Shown here: piece after piece, positions 61,618 to 64,000 of the stretch
Numbering within the stretch: the first letter of the stretch is position 1
Layout: the number at the start of each line of letters is the position of its first letter
NCBI RefSeq assembly: GCF_900475415.1
Contig: NZ_LS483388.1
Coordinates: 1,474,001 to 1,538,000 of the forward strand
DNA length: 64,000 nucleotides
Origin: Streptococcus porcinus
Lineage (GTDB): Bacteria; Bacillota; Bacilli; Lactobacillales; Streptococcaceae
Direction of reading: 5' to 3'
Notes under the pieces: generated by a model
Databases searched by the model: none
Told to the model about the DNA's origin: nothing
What the model saw: the letters and a program-made list of their open reading frames with translations, nothing else
Translations under genes and position numbers: made by a program

Positions 61618-62321
61618 GACATTTCCTTTATTAAAATGATATCTGCAAAATTATCTGCTTGCTGAACTTTAGCTACTTGAACCTTGATTAATTCTAGTGT
61701 CGCTAAAAATAAAGTAATGACTTCATTGAGACTAGTACATTCTTTAAAGACATCAGTGAGAACAAGCTGTTTTTGCTGGTTTAACTTACCTTCCAAATGC
61801 TCCATCATGTCTTCAATAAGAAAATCCTCACGCTCAATAACTGTATGATTTTGTTTGAATTCTTCTTGTTTGACAGCCATTATTTTCGAAAAGGCTAAAA
61901 AGAGATCTGTAATGGTTTTGTCTTCTCGTAAGACAGTATCTTCAAAAATCAATTCTTGTTTTGGTTTAGAATAAAACAGCGCTCTATGATTATGTTGCTC
62001 TCCTAAAGCTTGACTCAACTCTTTAAAGCGGCTATATTCCTCAATTTTGCTCAAAAGTGCGAATTCTGGATTATCAGCTTCTGGTTCAGCTTCGACAATT
62101 TTAGGTAAAAGGCGACGGCTTTTAATCAACATAAGCTGACTAGCCATCAACATATATTCCCCTGCTAATTCTAACTTCATAGCCTGAAGTGTCTCAATGT
62201 AACTTAAATATTGTTCAATGACTTCTACAATAGGAACTTCGTAAATATCAACTTGATATTTGGAAACTAAATGAAGGAGTAAATCTAAGGGGCCTTCAAA
62301 ATCTTTTAATTTTATATCCAT
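61614..62321 (-). CDS. scpA: Chromosome segregation/condensation protein ScpA
   Basis: 235 residues, the kleisin that bridges SMC heads. [28 protein letters not shown] at the N-terminus binds SMC; the C-terminal winged helix (about 165-230) closes the ring. Starts at the stop of the XerD-like gene (one shared base). Confidence 0.95.
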   Translation of the reverse strand: MDIKLKDFEGPLDLLLHLVSKYQVDIYEVPIVEVIEQYLSYIETLQAMKLELAGEYMLMASQLMLIKSRRLLPKIVEAEPEADNPEFALLSKIEEYSRFKELSQALGEQHNHRALFYSKPKQELIFEDTVLREDKTITDLFLAFSKIMAVKQEEFKQNHTVIEREDFLIEDMMEHLEGKLNQQKQLVLTDVFKECTSLNEVITLFLATLELIKVQVAKVQQADNFADIILIKEMS

Positions 62322-63067
62322 TACATTTTGTAGTACTTTTCTAGTGTGATAGGACTTTTCAATCCTAGAAGTTGACTCAATTCCAACAGTGACTTACCAG
62401 CTGCTTTTTCTTTAAGTATATAGTGATGACGCAGATCTTGAGCATTTAAATGTGAACAGCCAATAGTGATTAAAAAAGCCTTTAATTGCGTAAAAAACCA
62501 TTGACGTGAAAAAGCTTGACCTTTATGGTCAAAGAGAAAAAGAGCATCGTTATCAAGAATAGACTCTAAAAAAGGCAAAAGTACTTTTGGCAATTGTAGT
62601 ACACGAACATTACCTTGACGGTAAATCCGTAAACTCTGAAAAGCTAAAGAACAATCTGCTACCTTTATTATTGCAATTTCACTTGGTAAAAGGCCTAGTT
62701 CTAGGATTAGCAAGGCAATAGTTTGACCAATCTTTTCTGTTGAGTCCTGATAGAAAAGCTGCCTATCCAAATTTTGTTTCTCTATCTGACTTGTATCATT
62801 CTGGCTAATCTTCTCATCAATACGGAGATAGCTATTGTAATTTCCAGATTGATAAAGGAAGAGAAGAAACTGATTGACTGTTGAAAATTTTCGACGTTTG
62901 GCCGACTTACTCAAATGAGCAATTTGTTGCTTATACAAGGTTAGCCTTTCTTGGCTTAGTTTTTCTGAGATCATGTTAACAAATTGCAATAAATCATAGC
63001 GATAAGCTGATTTAGTATTGTCAGATAAGTGTTTTTGCTCAAGGAAAACTTCTACCAGGTTAATCAT
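62321..63067 (-). CDS. XerD-like tyrosine recombinase with degenerate active site
   Basis: 248 residues from ATG 63067 ([11 protein letters not shown]). It has an N-terminal SAM-like domain (about 1-85) and the C-terminal recombinase fold. The catalytic set is degraded: the first Arg of the usual GLR motif is Leu (ELGLLPSE), the first His of HXLRH is Gln (AQDLRHH), and the LGH histidine is Leu (LLGLKSP). The second Arg and the C-terminal Tyr (KYYKM) remain. In streptococci the functional dif recombinase is XerS, and this scpAB-linked protein is thought not to act at dif. Overlaps the CBS gene by 8 bases. Confidence 0.85.
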   Translation of the reverse strand: MINLVEVFLEQKHLSDNTKSAYRYDLLQFVNMISEKLSQERLTLYKQQIAHLSKSAKRRKFSTVNQFLLFLYQSGNYNSYLRIDEKISQNDTSQIEKQNLDRQLFYQDSTEKIGQTIALLILELGLLPSEIAIIKVADCSLAFQSLRIYRQGNVRVLQLPKVLLPFLESILDNDALFLFDHKGQAFSRQWFFTQLKAFLITIGCSHLNAQDLRHHYILKEKAAGKSLLELSQLLGLKSPITLEKYYKM

Positions 63068-63527
63068 CTTTTTTTGAAATCCTAAAATCATCTGTAAAGT
63101 CATGCAATAGGCTATTTAAAGCCTTAAGAATTGACTTACGCGTAATAATACCCACAAAAATATCTTGATCATTAACAACTGGTAAAAATGGATAATCAAC
63201 TAATTTATGCATAATCAGTGTCAAACTAGCCGTATTGCGGATTGACTCAATTTTAGTATTAACCATTTCTCCAATATCAGTCTGGTTCAACTCCCAATCT
63301 GTTAATTGTTTCTTAACCTGATAGCTTAGAATATCTGAGATACTAATTGTTCCCTTAAAATGACGATCTTTTGTCAAAACAGGAACTCTGGAAAAGCCAT
63401 TATTAACCAGTAATAGCATGACATGATCAGAATTATGAGTATCAATAAAAATGGCTAAATCATCTGCTGGTATTAGATAACTATCTAAATGTTGTAAAAT
63501 AAAATCTTCAAATTCTTTTGCGATCAT
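63060..63527 (-). CDS. CBS-domain-pair protein
   Basis: 155 residues of two CBS domains (about 10-70 and 80-140), sites that usually bind adenosine nucleotides. No enzyme domain is attached. In streptococci this gene (CbpB type) is linked to cyclic-di-AMP or energy sensing in related Firmicutes, but here only the domain pair is seen. It is co-transcribed with the phosphodiesterase upstream (4-base overlap) and the XerD-like gene. Confidence 0.85.
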   Translation of the reverse strand: MIAKEFEDFILQHLDSYLIPADDLAIFIDTHNSDHVMLLLVNNGFSRVPVLTKDRHFKGTISISDILSYQVKKQLTDWELNQTDIGEMVNTKIESIRNTASLTLIMHKLVDYPFLPVVNDQDIFVGIITRKSILKALNSLLHDFTDDFRISKKDD

Positions 63528-64000
63528 CGTTTAAATTCCTTAGTCAGTGACGGGTAAAGGCTATGATCTCGAGTCAAATAATCAACTTTGATGGCATCAT
63601 CAGCCAATTCGATACGAGCATACAGCTTTTCGTTAACCTCTCCACGAGGTTGCGACACGGATCCAGGATTAACAAAAAGGGTTTTTCCAAGTTTCCAAGC
63701 CGCTGGACGATGCAAGTGTCCATACAGACATAGATCTGCATCAACTTCTTGTGCAAAATAGTCAAGCTTATCCCAAGTGAAATTGATATTATACAAGTGT
63801 CCATGTGTTTGAGCAATGGTAAAGGAGTCTAGCTTTGTCACTAAGCGATCTGGATACCCTATATCATAATCACAATTTCCACCTACCACATAGACCCCAT
63901 CCCAAATAGAGTCTGAACTTTTCAATTCAGAATCTCCATTATGAAAAATGGCGTCCACTTGACCAATATATTTGTCTTTAATAGCTTGAATAATATCTCG
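63524..64000 (-). CDS. Metallophosphoesterase, YfcE/MJ0936 family, 5' end outside window
   Basis: The frame is open to the right edge (159 codons seen including the stop), so the N-terminus with the first metal motif (DXH) is missing. Visible motifs are HNGDSEL, YVVGGNCDYD (N-C/H metal ligand), TIAQTHGHLYN (HGH), LYGHLHRPAA (GHXH) and NPGSVSQPRG. YfcE-type enzymes are manganese phosphodiesterases. It is the upstream member of a chain of overlapping genes down to yidD. Confidence 0.88.
   Translation of the reverse strand, partial: RDIIQAIKDKYIGQVDAIFHNGDSELKSSDSIWDGVYVVGGNCDYDIGYPDRLVTKLDSFTIAQTHGHLYNINFTWDKLDYFAQEVDADLCLYGHLHRPAAWKLGKTLFVNPGSVSQPRGEVNEKLYARIELADDAIKVDYLTRDHSLYPSLTKEFKR

Noticed and set aside
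1-64000. CRISPR array, prophage, insertion sequence or integrated element.
   Set aside because: No regularly spaced repeats, no transposase, integrase with a full active site, or phage genes, and no attachment-site duplication seen by eye.

Overview
The window is a stretch of low-GC Firmicutes chromosome, and every gene in it looks like Streptococcus. Support comes from the YSIRK/LPXTG cell-wall protease, the L-lysine-type MurE, the CtsR box at clpP, the cre boxes, the MsmEFG/MsmR sugar locus without its own ATPase, and the XerD-like/ScpA/ScpB/RluB/YidD block. From memory, the order clpP-upp-ytgP(murJ)-murE-ferrichrome transporter and the metG/CXC-chemokine-protease/lctO/exoA neighbourhood match Streptococcus pyogenes and other pyogenic streptococci. 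The species cannot be fixed from this alone; S. iniae, S. uberis and S. parauberis are all plausible. I see no prophage, insertion sequence, CRISPR array, rRNA or tRNA. Almost all genes are intact.

Layout. 1-5.1 kb: a partial small membrane protein, metG, a DUF1275 membrane protein with an unusual leader, and an unrecognised 548-residue membrane-anchored protein. 5.2-10.1 kb: a giant cell-wall-anchored subtilase of the SpyCEP/CepI type. 10.3-13.1 kb: lactate oxidase and lactate permease, each with a consensus promoter and a perfect cre at the same spacing. 13.6-17.9 kb (+ strand): exoA, an AlkD-like glycosylase, a HAD phosphatase with a LacI-family regulator, and two VOC-fold proteins. 18-21.8 kb (- strand): a serine operon (serC, GNAT, serA) continuing into ogt and an ArsC/Spx-family gene. 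21.9-27.5 kb: cutC, a DUF5684-like membrane protein, the tmk-holB-ricT-yabA-rsmI housekeeping operon, and acuB.

27.5-32 kb: the branched-chain amino-acid ABC transporter livKHMGF. 32.2-36.5 kb: ylbG/ylbF, clpP (CtsR-controlled), upp and murJ. murE diverges from murJ, and the two promoters share one -35 element. 38.3-42.1 kb: a ferrichrome-type siderophore ABC transporter. 42.1-46.6 kb: DUF1803-like gene, an unrecognised gene, ppaC, pflA and a CNNM/CorC-type CBS protein. 46.7-51.4 kb: ytqB, an ABC exporter pair, a radical SAM protein, PAP2 phosphatase and ribU with an FMN riboswitch. 51.4-58.9 kb: galM, alpha-galactosidase aga, msmGFE, and divergent msmR. 59.3-64 kb: trmL, then yidD, rluB, scpB, scpA, a XerD-like protein, a CBS protein and a phosphodiesterase that runs off the right edge.

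How it fits together. Much of the window concerns carbon and nutrient use under catabolite control: lactate to pyruvate plus H2O2, alpha-galactosides, branched-chain amino acids, ferric siderophores and riboflavin. The rest is core housekeeping (tRNA charging, peptidoglycan precursors, chromosome segregation, DNA repair) and one large virulence-type protease. I found no wholly new multi-gene system. The most interesting items are regulatory: the shared -35 between murJ and murE with a predicted leaderless murE mRNA, a leaderless ylbF, twin lactate promoters, an upstream ORF that stops inside a terminator-like hairpin, an operator palindrome in the HAD/LacI promoter, and a possible small RNA locus near 59.1 kb.
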